Counted from the stretch's first letter, positions 46,469-55,586 are shown. The stretch: DNA of 64,000 nucleotides from Formosa sp. Hel1_31_208 (GCF_900104785.1 NZ_LT629733.1:2574501-2638500); one strand, 5' to 3'. Translations and numbers: made by a program. The notes: generated by a model not told the origin, from the sequence alone.

Positions 46469-47378
46469 AGTAGATATAGTGCAGCTTTATGCCATTTTTT
46501 ACATTGAATTCAATGGTCGGAAATGGCACTTTAATAACATTAATAACGTCAAAAATGGTTCTTAACACTCTTGACTTTGTTTCTATCCTTGATAAATCTA
46601 CATCTAAACTGAGATAAAATTGACGTTGTCGGTTTTGATTTACGAATAAGTTATCAACGTTTTCATTTTTTCCCGTTAACATTCCATCTGCTCCATAGCC
46701 AAAAGCGAGATTGAGCCACCTTGGAATTTTACTTTGTTTAAAGAAGGAATGGAGATTAGCACTGAGCCAATAGGTTTGACCATTGTAATCTTTTAGCATT
46801 TCTTCCAAAATGCCTTGACCTAATTTATCAGGACGCCGATTAGCAAAACGTGTTTGATGAAAGGAATACTTAATGGTCACCCGTTGTTCTTCCCAGAGTA
46901 ATTCTTGTCCGATATACAAACCTGTACCTAAACCGTTCGCGGCCATATCCGACCATGAAAAGCCCCATTCTGAAGAAAAACCGTCAAACATTTCAACTGC
47001 AGTTAAGAATCCAAACCCTAAAGTAGCGCCATATAAGAGTTGATTTTTTTTAGCCACACCACTCCAATGAAGTGCATTAGCGCCCACGCGACCCAATTGA
47101 TAGGCAGAAAAGACATGACCTAACTTATCCATTTGCAGCCATTCATCACTATCATTGATTGTTTTAAATTTTGATCGTGGAAAATCAGCATACCATAATT
47201 GATCTAAACCTATTAAGGTTAATGACGCGATTGATGCCTCGGTAATTATTACGACATTTTTGCGAGACGTATTTAAAGTATCACTTGGTGTTAAGAACAA
47301 TTCAATTTTTGACTGAGCCCATACAGTTTCAGAAAAAAAACAAAATACCAGAAGTATACAATACCTTATCACGATCAC
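46464..47378 (-). CDS. DUF2279 (YfiM-like) protein
   Basis: The 304-residue protein has a signal peptide (to about residue 21, TVWAQ) and the DUF2279 domain: DQLWYADFPRSKF, MDKLGHVFSAYQLGR, YGATLGFGFLTAVEMFDGFSSEWGFSWSDMAANGLG. The family is a set of outer-membrane or periplasmic proteins of unknown function. The gene overlaps mltG by 4 bases and follows the dapF-GNAT-mltG string, so it belongs to a cell-wall operon. Confidence 0.87.
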   Translation of the reverse strand: MIVIRYCILLVFCFFSETVWAQSKIELFLTPSDTLNTSRKNVVIITEASIASLTLIGLDQLWYADFPRSKFKTINDSDEWLQMDKLGHVFSAYQLGRVGANALHWSGVAKKNQLLYGATLGFGFLTAVEMFDGFSSEWGFSWSDMAANGLGTGLYIGQELLWEEQRVTIKYSFHQTRFANRRPDKLGQGILEEMLKDYNGQTYWLSANLHSFFKQSKIPRWLNLAFGYGADGMLTGKNENVDNLFVNQNRQRQFYLSLDVDLSRIETKSRVLRTIFDVINVIKVPFPTIEFNVKNGIKLHYIYF

Positions 47379-48418
47379 CTATTGATACCTTGAGATGACA
47401 AGTAGCGTTGATATGCTCTGGCATTAACATTATGCTGAGCTAATGTTTTAGCAAATTTATGATAGCCTAATTTTTTAGCATCGGCAGCAAAATAGAGGTA
47501 CTTGTGTTTTTCATAATTCAAAACGGCATTAATCGCTGAAATATCAGGCATTGCAATCAGCCCTGGAGGCAAACCAGTATTTTTATAGGTATTGTAAGGA
47601 GACTCTATTTCTTTATGCTTATTCAATACACGTTTGATTATGGTGTTCTGGTATTCCGGTAATTGATACGCTGCAAATTTTAGCGTAGGGTCCGCTTGCA
47701 ATGGCATTCCAATTCGAATTCGATTCATGTAAACCCCAGCAATACGCGGCTGCTCAATAGCTTGCTTTGACTCTTCGTGTACTATTGATGCCATAGTCAT
47801 GATCTCATCACGAGATAAACCAATAGCCTTGGCTTTGGCCATCCTGTTATCGTTCCAAAAACGATTATACTCTTTGAGCATACGCTCTCTAAATTGTTCT
47901 GCCGATGTATTCCAAAAACACTCATAACTATTTGGAATGTACATTCCTAAAGCCGTTTGTTCAGAAAATCCAGATTTTTGAAAAAACGCACTGTCATACA
48001 TGGCAGTAATTAAACTCAAACTATCAGCTTCTATTTGATTAGCAATTCTTCCTGCCAGTTTTTCTAGTGTTTCCTGATTATTGAAAGAGACTTTAATAGG
48101 CAGATTATTACTACGGATGGAGTTAATAATATCATTATTACTCATTCCGTTTTTAATAACATACTTACCTGCTTTCAAATAATTTGTATACTTTTTTCGT
48201 GATGCCAATGCATCAAAAGCATCCATATCTTTCAACAAAGGCTCTAACTGACTTCTAACGTCATTATATTCAGCATCAGTTGCTACATATATAAAGGCTT
48301 CATCATTAGCGAATTTCGTGTTTGGCGATAGCATCACATTATAAATAGAATATGCAAATATTGCAGCAACCACCAAGCCGATAAGGGCTATTGCCCAAAG
48401 TATTTTTTTAATATACAT
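47375..48418 (-). CDS. mltG: Endolytic murein transglycosylase MltG
   Basis: MltG cuts nascent glycan strands and sets their length. The 347-residue protein has one N-terminal membrane helix (about 6-25), a LysM-like subdomain, and the YceG domain with the catalytic glutamate in MASIVHEESKQAIEQPRIAGVYMNRI. The segments LQADPTLKFA and SPYNTYKNTGLPPGLI AMP-type ending (GLPPGLIAMP) are typical. It lies 3 bases after the GNAT gene and overlaps DUF2279. Confidence 0.95.
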   Translation of the reverse strand: MYIKKILWAIALIGLVVAAIFAYSIYNVMLSPNTKFANDEAFIYVATDAEYNDVRSQLEPLLKDMDAFDALASRKKYTNYLKAGKYVIKNGMSNNDIINSIRSNNLPIKVSFNNQETLEKLAGRIANQIEADSLSLITAMYDSAFFQKSGFSEQTALGMYIPNSYECFWNTSAEQFRERMLKEYNRFWNDNRMAKAKAIGLSRDEIMTMASIVHEESKQAIEQPRIAGVYMNRIRIGMPLQADPTLKFAAYQLPEYQNTIIKRVLNKHKEIESPYNTYKNTGLPPGLIAMPDISAINAVLNYEKHKYLYFAADAKKLGYHKFAKTLAQHNVNARAYQRYLSSQGINR

Positions 48419-48421
48419 TAT

Positions 48422-48943
48422 TTATAAAAGTATTTGTAATAAGAATTCATTCTTGTAAGAGCCATTAATGTAATTCCAATCTTTTTTAAGGCCGATGACA
48501 TCAAACCCTTCATTTTTAAACAACTTAAGACTCATTTTATTGTCTTCGGAAATATTGCAATACAATTGATGCATAGACAGTTGCGATTTGCAGTAGCTTT
48601 TTAAAAGTTGGAGCGCTTCTTTTCCGTAGCCTTTTTGACGATTATTCGGAGCTTTAATTAATATCCCTACACCTGCCCTTCTGTTTTTAAAATCAAAATC
48701 GAAAAGATCTATCATACCTAGTGCCTCATCCTCATGATTACAGATGACCAAACGCAATTGTTTGACTTCAAATATATCTTTATGTGAATGCTCGAGATAT
48801 TGTTTGATGAGATATTTTGAATAAGGTGTTATCGTATTACTTATCTCCCAAAACCCCTGATCATTCTCAATCTCATGAATAAAATCGAGGTCCTCAGGCT
48901 CTAGAGCTCTTAAGTAAATATGTCGTCCTTGTAGTGATTTCAT
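48422..48943 (-). CDS. GNAT family N-acetyltransferase (RimJ/RimL type)
   Basis: This 173-residue protein starts like RimJ/RimL-type enzymes (LQGRHIYLRALEPEDLDFIHEIEND) and carries the acetyl-CoA loop NNRQKGYGKEALQLL. The substrate is unknown. It is translationally coupled to dapF (4-base overlap upstream) and mltG (3-base gap downstream). Confidence 0.9.
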   Translation of the reverse strand: MKSLQGRHIYLRALEPEDLDFIHEIENDQGFWEISNTITPYSKYLIKQYLEHSHKDIFEVKQLRLVICNHEDEALGMIDLFDFDFKNRRAGVGILIKAPNNRQKGYGKEALQLLKSYCKSQLSMHQLYCNISEDNKMSLKLFKNEGFDVIGLKKDWNYINGSYKNEFLLQILL

Positions 48944-49716
48944 TCAATTATACCTTTAAAAACTAAGTTTGCAGGCCCCATTAACCAAATATTCTTATAT
49001 CCAGTTACGTCTTTTTCAAAGGACACTTGCAAATTTCCTCCTTGAGTTTTCAAGGTAATACTGTTTTTCTCAGTTTCTTCTAGATAATGCATCGCTATAG
49101 CAACGGCTGTAACGCCAGTTCCACAAGATAATGTTTCATCTTCAACACCTCGTTCATAGGTGCGTACTGAAAAATTATTAGCTGAATTCTTATACACAAA
49201 GTTTACGTTGCTACCTATCTCCTTGTATGGTTCTCCATAACGAATAGAGCTCCCTTTAGCTTTTACATCCAAATCTTCTAACATTTTCGTCATTTCAACG
49301 TGATGAGGAGATCCAGTATCCAAAAAGACATGGTTTTCATGCCCTTCAATTATGTCAACATCTTTCATTTGTATACTCACTAAACCATTTTCTATTTTGG
49401 CGTGGTGCAATCCATCAGTAGCTTCAAACGTCGCTTCATTAGAAATTATTCCTAAATGCTGCGCAAAAGCAGTGATGCAACGACCTCCATTTCCACACAT
49501 CGAACTTTCATTTCCATCCGCATTAAAATAAACCATTTTAAAGTCGTAATTATCGTGATTCTCTAATAATATGAGGCCATCGGCTCCAATACCAAAATGT
49601 CTGTCACATAAAAAGGCAATGCGTTTTGTATCTTTTTTGTCAAAGACCAACTGACGATTATCAATCATCACAAAGTCATTTCCAGTTCCTTGATATTTAA
49701 AAAATGTCAGTTGCAT
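48940..49716 (-). CDS. dapF: Diaminopimelate epimerase
   Basis: DapF converts LL- to meso-diaminopimelate, needed for peptidoglycan cross-links and lysine. The 258-residue protein has the two catalytic cysteines in SSMCGNGGRC and LSCGTGVTAVA. The GADGLILLE segment is typical. It heads the operon dapF-GNAT-mltG-DUF2279. A -7 element lies 8 bases before the ATG. Confidence 0.96.
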   Translation of the reverse strand: MQLTFFKYQGTGNDFVMIDNRQLVFDKKDTKRIAFLCDRHFGIGADGLILLENHDNYDFKMVYFNADGNESSMCGNGGRCITAFAQHLGIISNEATFEATDGLHHAKIENGLVSIQMKDVDIIEGHENHVFLDTGSPHHVEMTKMLEDLDVKAKGSSIRYGEPYKEIGSNVNFVYKNSANNFSVRTYERGVEDETLSCGTGVTAVAIAMHYLEETEKNSITLKTQGGNLQVSFEKDVTGYKNIWLMGPANLVFKGIIE

Positions 49717-49724
49717 AAGTGTTG

Positions 49725-49732
49725 CAAATATA
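49725..49732 (-). promoter_or_regulatory. -7 element of the dapF operon
   Basis: TATATTTG on the minus strand matches TAnnTTTG. The start of transcription would be only 2-5 bases before the ATG at 49716, so the leader is very short. The GTTAAA array shared with degP begins 26 bases further upstream. Confidence 0.5.
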
Positions 49733-49757
49733 AGAATAATGATGTGATATATTAGCT

Positions 49758-49830
49758 GTTAAATGAGCGTTAAATGCCACGTTAAAAATCGTTAAAGTTC
49801 ATTATCAATGTCAATAAATATTTAATTTTA
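49758..49830 (+). promoter_or_regulatory. degP promoter with four phased GTTAAA repeats
   Basis: GTTAAA occurs at 49758, 49769, 49781 and 49791 (first bases), spaced 11, 12 and 10 bp. The last repeat ends 26 bases upstream of TAATTTTA (49823-49830), a near-match to the -7 element, and no TTG is seen at -33. An activator covering the missing -33 is the simplest explanation. The array may also act on the divergent dapF promoter. Confidence 0.55.
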
Positions 49831-49861
49831 GTCGTTACCTAATTATAAAACAATTTAAACA

Positions 49862-51280
49862 ATGAAAAAGATTTTAACCTTAGTATTTGTTTCGGTGTTA
49901 GGTGGTATTATTGCTTTATCAGCCTACACCCTTTTTTATTCAAATCAACAGACAACAGCGCTCACAGATGACTCTTTAGCGCCGCCATTAATTAATGCGC
50001 ATTTTGATACTAAAACAGCGAATTTAATTACTAAAGAATATACAGATTTTACTATTGCTGCAGAAAACACCATCAATTCTGTAGTACACGTGAAAAATAC
50101 ATCCTTAGTAACCGGGCAACCTACGCTACAAGATTTATTTTTTGGAAGACGTGCCACACCTCGAGCTCAAGTTGGAACAGGAAGTGGCGTAATCATAGAC
50201 AGAAATGGTTACATTATTACCAACAACCATGTCATTGCAGGTTCCAGTAGTATTTCAGTAACATTAAACGACAATCGTGAATATGAAGCCGAATTAATTG
50301 GAACTGATGAAGAAACCGATATTGCATTGTTAAAGATTAATGCAGAAGAAGACTTGCCATCTATTGCATTTGGCGACTCAGACACTGCTAAAGTTGGAGA
50401 ATGGGTTTTAGCCGTAGGAAATCCGTTTAACCTTACTTCTACAGTAACAGCAGGTATTATTAGTGCGAAATCCAGAGATTTGTCAGCAAATAATTCACAA
50501 TCCTTTATTCAAACCGATGCAGCTGTAAACCCGGGGAATTCTGGAGGTGCACTCGTAAATGCGAGAGGTGAATTAATTGGTATCAACACAGCGATTAGCT
50601 CTCAAACAGGATCATATATTGGCTACTCATTTGCAGTACCAAGTAATATTGCACGTAAAGTCATAGAGGATATTATGGAATTTGGTGATGTCCAGGAGGG
50701 TGTTTTAGGTGTAATTGGAGGATCTGTTAATGGTCGATTTGCAGAAGAATACGGCATAGAAACCTCACAAGGGTTTTTCGTTAAAGAGGTTGAAGATAAT
50801 TCAGGCGCAAAAAAAGCTGGCATTACAAGTGGCGATATTATAAAAAAATTAGATAACGTAGAAATTTCTAAGTTTTCAGATCTGAGCGGATACTTAAAAA
50901 CTAAGCGCCCTAATGATGTCGTTAATGTCGAGATTTTGAGAGATGATGAACTTAAAGTCGTCCCAGTTAAGCTCTCTAAAAGCGATATTATTAGTGTGGA
51001 GTTTCTAGAAATGGAACTGCGGAATCTTCCAACAAAAATTAAAAAAGAAACTGATATTAAAACTGGTGTAATTGTTCAAAGAAACCAAAACGCTTTCCTA
51101 TACTCCAGACTAGGAATTCGTCCTGGATATATTATAACAGGAATTAATGATATTGAGATTAATACCATTGAGGATATTTCAAAATTTACAGAGAAATATG
51201 GCAAAGATGTTCAAGATAACATTTTTAAACTGGAGTATATGGATAGGAACTTCGACAAAAAAGAGGTCATATTTAGATAG
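49862..51280 (+). CDS. degP: Periplasmic serine protease/chaperone DegP (HtrA family)
   Basis: The 472-residue protein has an N-terminal signal or anchor (ILTLVFVSVLGGIIALSAYTLF), a trypsin-like domain with His in ITNNHVIAG, Asp in ETDIALLKI and Ser in VNPGNSGGAL, and two C-terminal PDZ domains (about 285-375 and 385-470). The whole triad is present. It degrades or refolds damaged envelope proteins. The upstream GTTAAA array suggests control by an OmpR-type regulator (inference). Confidence 0.93.
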   Translation: MKKILTLVFVSVLGGIIALSAYTLFYSNQQTTALTDDSLAPPLINAHFDTKTANLITKEYTDFTIAAENTINSVVHVKNTSLVTGQPTLQDLFFGRRATPRAQVGTGSGVIIDRNGYIITNNHVIAGSSSISVTLNDNREYEAELIGTDEETDIALLKINAEEDLPSIAFGDSDTAKVGEWVLAVGNPFNLTSTVTAGIISAKSRDLSANNSQSFIQTDAAVNPGNSGGALVNARGELIGINTAISSQTGSYIGYSFAVPSNIARKVIEDIMEFGDVQEGVLGVIGGSVNGRFAEEYGIETSQGFFVKEVEDNSGAKKAGITSGDIIKKLDNVEISKFSDLSGYLKTKRPNDVVNVEILRDDELKVVPVKLSKSDIISVEFLEMELRNLPTKIKKETDIKTGVIVQRNQNAFLYSRLGIRPGYIITGINDIEINTIEDISKFTEKYGKDVQDNIFKLEYMDRNFDKKEVIFR

Positions 51281-51300
51281 ACCTAACCCAAGCTACAATT

Positions 51301-51337
51301 AAACCCTTCAAGTGATAAAATTTGAAGGGTTTTTTAT
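51301..51337 (+). terminator. degP terminator
   Basis: AAACCCTTCAA (51301-51311) pairs with TTGAAGGGTTT (51322-51332) around a 10-base loop, followed by a T-rich tract. Confidence 0.85.
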
Positions 51338-51374
51338 TTTTCAAAATTAGCTTACGAAAACGTTTGAAATATGT

Positions 51375-51382
51375 TATTTTTG
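51375..51382 (+). promoter_or_regulatory. -7 element of the gap gene
   Basis: TATTTTTG is an exact match to TAnnTTTG, 40 bases before the ATG at 51423. The leader of about 36 bases is A-rich, as is common for highly expressed genes in Bacteroidota. Confidence 0.6.
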
Positions 51383-51422
51383 CAAAAATTTTTAAACCAC
51401 AATACACACTAAACAACACACT

Positions 51423-52871
51423 ATGAGTCTAAACGGAACCTATGAAAAAGAACTCGCTTTTCAGGCAGATCGCCGGAGAGCAACCGTAGAATTTATAAAA
51501 ATCGTTAGCGACCTGTGGTATGACAAGTCGATCGAACTAGTTATATTCAGAAATCAGCTCATCGATCGTAATGTAAGCGAAATATTAAATTTGCATGAAT
51601 ATGCCGGCGCGTTTGTACAAAAACCTATTTCTATTTTTGATTCTGTTGAAATTGCGCAAGCGATAAAAAACATGGATCTTCCTCCTGCAAAATTAGACAT
51701 TGGAAAATTGACGTATGAGTTTCATCTCGAAGATCAAAAATACAGTAATGCTACCGGATTTGTTACCGCTAAGTTAAAGGACGCCAAAAAATCAAAAGAG
51801 ATACAACCCAAAGATGTTGTGCTTTACGGTTTTGGACGTATCGGACGATTAGTGGCCAGAGAATTAATGACAAGAACTGGAAAAGGAAGTCAATTGCGTT
51901 TAAGAGCGATTGTTACCCGTGGTGTTATTGATAGTGTTGTTTTAGAGAAAAGAGCATCTTTGTTGAGGAATGATTCAGTTCATGGTGATTTTTCAGGAAC
52001 AGTTACAGCCGATATAGAAAATAAAGCTTTAATTATTAATGGCACTACAGTTAATGTTATTTCTGCAAACGCACCAGAAGATATAGACTATACTACCTAT
52101 GGAATTAGCGATGCATTAGTGATTGATAATACTGGTGCCTTTAGAGATGATAAAGCATTGGCAAGGCATTTAAAATCTAAAGGCGTTAATAAGGTATTAC
52201 TCACGGCCCCTGGAAAAGGAATCCCTAATATTGTTCATGGTGTAAATCACTTAGAACATAATCCCGACAAAGTAGACATCTTCTCAGCTGCGTCTTGTAC
52301 TACCAACGCAATCACACCAATTTTAAAAGCAGTGGAAGATTCTTTTGGTGTTGTAAGTGGACATTTAGAAACCATTCATGCTTATACAAACGACCAAAAT
52401 TTAGTAGATAATTTCCATAATAAATACCGTCGTGGTAGAGCTGCAGGACTCAATATGGTTATTACCGAAACAGGAGCTGGACAAGCAGTATCTAAGGCCT
52501 TGCCATCCTTAGAAGGTAAATTAACTTCTAATGCCATAAGAGTACCAGTGCCAAATGGATCTTTAGCAATACTTAACTTAGAATTAGAAAAAAAGACCTC
52601 AATTGATGGTATAAACACAATTATGAAAAAATATGCTCTTGAAGGCGATCTTGTAGAGCAGATTAAATATGAAATGAGTGATGAGTTAGTCTCTAGTGAT
52701 ATTGTTGGTAGTTCAGCACCTTCAATTTATGATAGTAAAGCGACAATTATGCGTGGTGATGGCAAAAACGTCATACTCTATATTTGGTATGATAACGAAT
52801 ATGGCTACAGCCATCAGGTTATTAGATTGGCAAAGTATATCGCTAAAGTAAGACGTTTTTCATACTACTAG
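51423..52871 (+). CDS. gap: Glyceraldehyde-3-phosphate dehydrogenase, long Bacteroidota form
   Basis: GAPDH oxidises glyceraldehyde 3-phosphate in glycolysis. The protein has 482 residues, about 140 more than the classic enzyme, because of an N-terminal extension (about 1-130) with no recognisable domain. The dehydrogenase part starts at VVLYGFGRIGRLVARELM, and the catalytic cysteine is in SAASCTTNAITP, with the usual TIHAYTNDQNLVDN after it. The long form is found in many Bacteroidota. The extension's role is unknown. Confidence 0.94.
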   Translation: MSLNGTYEKELAFQADRRRATVEFIKIVSDLWYDKSIELVIFRNQLIDRNVSEILNLHEYAGAFVQKPISIFDSVEIAQAIKNMDLPPAKLDIGKLTYEFHLEDQKYSNATGFVTAKLKDAKKSKEIQPKDVVLYGFGRIGRLVARELMTRTGKGSQLRLRAIVTRGVIDSVVLEKRASLLRNDSVHGDFSGTVTADIENKALIINGTTVNVISANAPEDIDYTTYGISDALVIDNTGAFRDDKALARHLKSKGVNKVLLTAPGKGIPNIVHGVNHLEHNPDKVDIFSAASCTTNAITPILKAVEDSFGVVSGHLETIHAYTNDQNLVDNFHNKYRRGRAAGLNMVITETGAGQAVSKALPSLEGKLTSNAIRVPVPNGSLAILNLELEKKTSIDGINTIMKKYALEGDLVEQIKYEMSDELVSSDIVGSSAPSIYDSKATIMRGDGKNVILYIWYDNEYGYSHQVIRLAKYIAKVRRFSYY

Positions 52872-52910
52872 CAGATTGAAACATCCAAAAAAAATTTTGA
52901 ATCGTATATT

Positions 52911-52942
52911 AATTAGCCTTGCAAAATGCAAGGCTAATTGTT
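52911..52942 (+). terminator. gap terminator
   Basis: A perfect 13-bp stem (AATTAGCCTTGCA at 52911-52923, TGCAAGGCTAATT at 52927-52939) has a three-base AAA loop. The following T run is short, but the stem is strong. Confidence 0.75.
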
Positions 52943-53032
52943 TATATCAACATAGTATTAAAGACCATAAATTTGATATTAATTATTATATTGTGAACAA
53001 TTAATTAGCTACTAATATTCAACCAGACCAAA

Positions 53033-53641
53033 ATGAAGATGTTCAAAACACTATTGTTTACTGTACTTGCCCTTTCATACTTTTCAAGCACCATGGCTCA
53101 AACTGCCAATAACGAAGAAAAATTGTCCTTAAATAGTGGTACTATAGATAACCAATTTGAATACGTGATTAGACGTTCTAATAGCTGGCAAGAGTACAAA
53201 ACCGTCAAAAAAACTTGGTTATATGCTCTAAAAGCTCATACTATAGATTCACTGAATGCTGTACATAAAGAATTAAATGACACCCAGGCTGTTGTAGCAG
53301 CACAAGCTGGTGAAATTGATAATTTAAAACAAAGTTTAGCTGTTACGAAATCAGAATTGGAGGATACAATTGCTGAAAAAGATAGTATGCAGTTATTTGG
53401 CATGCAAATGACCAAACCCAATTATAGCTTGATATTATGGAGTATCGTTGGTGTACTTTTTGCGTTATTACTATTATTTATTTATAAATACAGAAATAGT
53501 AATACCATCACGAAGCATGCAAACAAATCACTCGCTGAAACTGAAGAAGAATTTGAAGAGCATAGACGCAATGCTTTAGAACGTGAACAAAAAGTAAGAC
53601 GTCAGTTGCAAGACATGATTAATGAACAGAAAAAAGGTTAA
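53033..53641 (+). CDS. Membrane protein with periplasmic and cytoplasmic coiled coils
   Basis: The 202-residue protein has a signal peptide (cleavage after about residue 23, STMAQ), a periplasmic helical segment with heptad-like repeats (about 65-125), one membrane helix (about 131-155: LILWSIVGVLFALLLLFIY), and a charged cytoplasmic coiled coil (about 160-202). I recognise no domain. Some databases give relatives a tRNA methyltransferase name, but no such domain is visible and the name probably comes from the nearby trmD. A tether or scaffold at the inner membrane is a guess. Confidence 0.7.
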   Translation: MKMFKTLLFTVLALSYFSSTMAQTANNEEKLSLNSGTIDNQFEYVIRRSNSWQEYKTVKKTWLYALKAHTIDSLNAVHKELNDTQAVVAAQAGEIDNLKQSLAVTKSELEDTIAEKDSMQLFGMQMTKPNYSLILWSIVGVLFALLLLFIYKYRNSNTITKHANKSLAETEEEFEEHRRNALEREQKVRRQLQDMINEQKKG

Positions 53642-53767
53642 ACCCTTACTCTTATCAAGAATTAAACTTGATCAAACACATCTAGTTTGACGTTAACTCG
53701 CAAAGCAACTCGAGGAGTTTCATTTTATTTAATTAAAAATCTGTAATTTCGGTTACAGTTTTTTTTT

Positions 53768-54217
53768 ATGACAATAACTCGAGCAAAACTAAAAGATTTA
53801 GATGTGTTAGCCTGCCTTTTTGATGCCTATCGCGTATTTTATAAACAAGAATCTCATGTGACAAGTGCGAAACGTTTTATAAAAAAACGCTTAATCCATA
53901 ACGATTCTATTATTTATTTGGCTTATCACGATGACAAAGCTGTGGGGTTTACCCAACTCTATCCATTATTCTCTTCTGTTGCAATGAAATCTATGTATCT
54001 GCTTAACGATTTGTATGTGGATACAAATTATCGAGGTCAAGGTATTGGTAAAGCCTTAATTAATCGCGCCAAGCATTTATGCCATTCAGAAAACAATAAG
54101 GGCTTAGCGATACAAACAGCTCATGATAATCCTGCTCAACATTTGTATGAACAACTCGGCTTTATTAAAGACGTGGATCTACACTTTTTTTGGTCAGCAC
54201 AAAGCAAAACGCTATGA
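53768..54217 (+). CDS. GNAT family N-acetyltransferase
   Basis: The 149-residue protein has a GNAT fold with motif A in DTNYRGQGIGKALINRAKHL and the late motif NPAQHLYEQLGF. The substrate is not predictable. Its TGA overlaps the ATG of the next gene (ATGA). The start at 53768 follows a T-rich stretch; a TAATTTCG near-match to the -7 element lies about 25 bases before it. Confidence 0.9.
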   Translation: MTITRAKLKDLDVLACLFDAYRVFYKQESHVTSAKRFIKKRLIHNDSIIYLAYHDDKAVGFTQLYPLFSSVAMKSMYLLNDLYVDTNYRGQGIGKALINRAKHLCHSENNKGLAIQTAHDNPAQHLYEQLGFIKDVDLHFFWSAQSKTL

Positions 54218-54552
54218 AATTTAAACACCTTTATCTTATCCTCGCAATTACTGGTTTGGCCTTCACGTGGTTTTATAATATTCAGTTTTATCTTACTGAG
54301 ACTGACACTTCGTTAATAAATTTTATTAACCTTACCAAAACAACACTTCCAGCACAATCCATTATTGCTGATATTTCTGTTGTTGTTGTAACCTTTTTGG
54401 TCTGGATGACTTATGAATCCCGAAAACTAAAGATTAAATATTGGTGGGTCATTTTTCCACTTACCTTTTTAGTAGCTATTGCTTTTAGCTTTCCACTATT
54501 TCTCTACATGAGAGCCAATACTTTGGACGCTCAGAAAATAAAAACCCTGTAA
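54214..54552 (+). CDS. DUF2834 membrane protein
   Basis: I start at the ATG at 54214 (MKFKHLYLILAITG), which overlaps the GNAT stop by 4 bases, giving 112 residues. There are three membrane helices and the DUF2834 pattern: YLILAITGLAFTWFYNIQF, ADISVVVVTFLVWM and WWVIFPLTFLVAIAFSFPLFLYMR. The function is unknown. Confidence 0.8.
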   Translation: MKFKHLYLILAITGLAFTWFYNIQFYLTETDTSLINFINLTKTTLPAQSIIADISVVVVTFLVWMTYESRKLKIKYWWVIFPLTFLVAIAFSFPLFLYMRANTLDAQKIKTL

Positions 54553-54571
54553 CACTGAACATCATCAAAAA

Positions 54572-54604
54572 TTGACTTAAAATTGACTAATTAAATTATC
54601 TTTG
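54572..54604 (+). promoter_or_regulatory. trmD promoter
   Basis: TTG (54572-54574) and TATCTTTG (54597-54604) with a spacer of 22 bases. The -7 element is an exact match and lies 19 bases before the ATG. Confidence 0.6.
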
Positions 54605-54623
54605 TATCAGCAAAATAACAGTC

Positions 54624-55301
54624 ATGCGCATCGACATACTAACCGTTTTACCAGAATTACTTAAAAGTCCGTTTGAAGCGTCTATTTTAAAGCGCGCAAT
54701 TGAGGCCGATTTGGTGAGCGTACATCTGCATAATATAAGAGACTACGCAACAGGTGGCTATAAAGCGATTGACGACACTCAGTTTGGTGGTGGTGCTGGA
54801 ATGGTAATGATGATCGAACCCATCGATAAATGTATTACAAAACTTCAGAATGAACGGGTATATGATGAGATCATATATATGACGCCTGATGGGGAACGAT
54901 TAACGCAAAGTATCGCAAATCAAGTCTCGTTAAAAGAAAATATTATTATTTTATGCGGGCATTATAAAGGTGTAGATCAACGTGTTCGTGACAAATTTAT
55001 CACCAAAGAAATTTCAATTGGTGATTATGTCTTGTCAGGGGGTGAACTGGGCGCCGCAGTTTTGTGTGATGCTGTGATAAGATTAATTCCAGGTGTATTA
55101 GGGAATGAAACTTCTGCCCTAACCGATTCGTTTCAAGATGGCTTACTAGCACCCCCTATTTATACGAAACCTAGAGAATACGATGGCATGAAGGTGCCAG
55201 AAGTACTCTTTAGCGGAAATTTTCCTGAGATTGAAAAATGGAGAGAAGATCAAGCCTATAAACGCACCAAAGAGCGTCGACCAGATTTATTGGACGATTA
55301 A
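54624..55301 (+). CDS. trmD: tRNA (guanine-N1)-methyltransferase
   Basis: TrmD methylates G37 of tRNAs and prevents frameshifting. The 225-residue protein has the SPOUT knot: GGGAGMVMM, LCGHYKGVDQRV and ISIGDYVLSGGELGAAVL are family signatures. Active-site aspartate is expected in ALTDSFQDGLL. It precedes rplS by 285 bases; each has its own promoter, unlike the fused operon in many bacteria. Confidence 0.97.
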   Translation: MRIDILTVLPELLKSPFEASILKRAIEADLVSVHLHNIRDYATGGYKAIDDTQFGGGAGMVMMIEPIDKCITKLQNERVYDEIIYMTPDGERLTQSIANQVSLKENIIILCGHYKGVDQRVRDKFITKEISIGDYVLSGGELGAAVLCDAVIRLIPGVLGNETSALTDSFQDGLLAPPIYTKPREYDGMKVPEVLFSGNFPEIEKWREDQAYKRTKERRPDLLDD

Positions 55302-55483
55302 CATCTTTGTCTTGGGTTAAATGTGTTTTTGATCTGTTTTTATCTTTTGAAGTCTAGCCATAAGTGTTCCTCAAAAAAAGCTGGTAATGAAAGTTTAACA
55401 CTTCAAATTCTTAAACAGTAAAATCTTCATAAAGCGAGTCAATTATCTACATAGATAAACAACCAAAAAAAAATCATTAATAA

Positions 55484-55513
55484 TTGTAGATTTCCAATTA
55501 TTACTTATCTTTG
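55484..55513 (+). promoter_or_regulatory. rplS promoter
   Basis: TTG (55484-55486) and TATCTTTG (55506-55513) with a 19-base spacer form a nearly ideal Bacteroidota promoter. The resulting leader is about 70 bases long. The remaining part of the 285-base gap between trmD and rplS (55302-55483) holds nothing I recognise. Confidence 0.75.
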
Positions 55514-55586
55514 CACCCACTTTTAGATTAACCTCTGGCGAAAATCGTGAATGTTGATTTGAAACAACTTATATAAAAAATAAAAA

